Shown here in pieces: positions 6,128-6,260 of a DNA stretch of 6,260 bases. Below the pieces are notes generated by a model, which was given only the letters and a program-made list of their open reading frames with translations, searched no databases and was not told where the DNA came from. This stretch comes from Terriglobus sp. (GTDB taxonomy: Bacteria; Acidobacteriota; Terriglobia; Terriglobales; Acidobacteriaceae), in the NCBI GenBank assembly GCA_023265355.1, contig JAHFTZ010000151.1:1-6260 (forward strand), in the 5' to 3' direction. Position numbers and translations under genes: made by a program. How positions within the stretch are numbered: the first letter of the stretch is position 1; each line of letters starts with the position of its first letter.

Positions 6128-6260
6128 TCAGCCGCCGAGATTGAAGTTCACCGTGACCGTCGTCTCCACCTCCGTCGCTTCTCCATTCAGGAAAGAAGGC
6201 ATATACCGCCACGACTGCACAGCCTCTGCCGCTGCGGCGCGCAACATCTCTCGCCCGGAG
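6128..6260 (-). CDS. C-terminal end of a TonB-family energy transducer (partial)
   Basis: Reading the minus strand from the right edge gives 43 codons and a TGA at 6130-6128. The peptide contains AAEAVQSWRYMPSFLNGEA and then TEVETTVTVNFNLGG. This is the typical end of the TonB C-terminal domain: the A-x-x-A-V-x-x-W-x-Y-x-P block, a short NG turn, then the V-E-x-x-x-x-V-x-V-x-F strand. TonB proteins couple the inner-membrane proton-motive force (through ExbB/ExbD) to outer-membrane transporters; in Acidobacteriota many diverged paralogues carry this domain. The rest of the gene, including any membrane anchor, lies beyond the window, so the subtype cannot be told. It runs in the same direction as the hypothetical membrane-protein gene, 163 bp ahead of it. 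Confidence 0.85.
   Translation of the reverse strand, partial: SGREMLRAAAAEAVQSWRYMPSFLNGEATEVETTVTVNFNLGG

Overview
The window looks like an ordinary piece of a Gram-negative chromosome. It is probably from an Acidobacteriota bacterium of the Terriglobia type (Terriglobus, Granulicella or Edaphobacter relatives). This rests on the LptD style (an LPDDP-type N-terminus and the TSCQLP...DW motif), an acidobacterial-looking DsbA-like protein, the TonB tail ending in VNFNLGG, and G+C-rich codon use. It is an inference from recalled family features, not a database match. I see no mobile element, CRISPR array, tRNA or rRNA gene.

Layout: bases 1-4685 hold three genes on the plus strand, closely spaced and probably one transcript. 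They are the 3' part of lptD (LPS-assembly outer-membrane protein, cut by the left edge), a periplasmic DsbA/DsbC-like thioredoxin-fold protein with a CPFC active site (57 bp after lptD), and a SurA/PpiC-like peptidyl-prolyl isomerase lipoprotein (33 bp later). On the minus strand, ending one base from the third gene and pointing towards it, lies a gene for an unrecognised protein with a secretion signal, a periplasmic domain, three predicted membrane helices and a proline-rich tail. Behind it is a 163-bp gap with a possible promoter and a perfect 8-3-8 palindrome just before the ribosome-binding site. The right edge holds the last 43 codons of a TonB-family energy transducer, also on the minus strand.

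How the genes fit together: in E. coli, LptD needs the chaperone SurA and a specific set of disulfides made by Dsb enzymes before it becomes the LPS export pore, and lptD and surA are neighbours there. Here an oxidoreductase gene sits between the client and its chaperone, and the LptD keeps the key cysteines (one after the N-terminal domain and a C-terminal Cys-Cys pair). The plus-strand cluster therefore reads as an LptD-maturation operon. The minus-strand genes have no visible functional link to it beyond all being envelope proteins.
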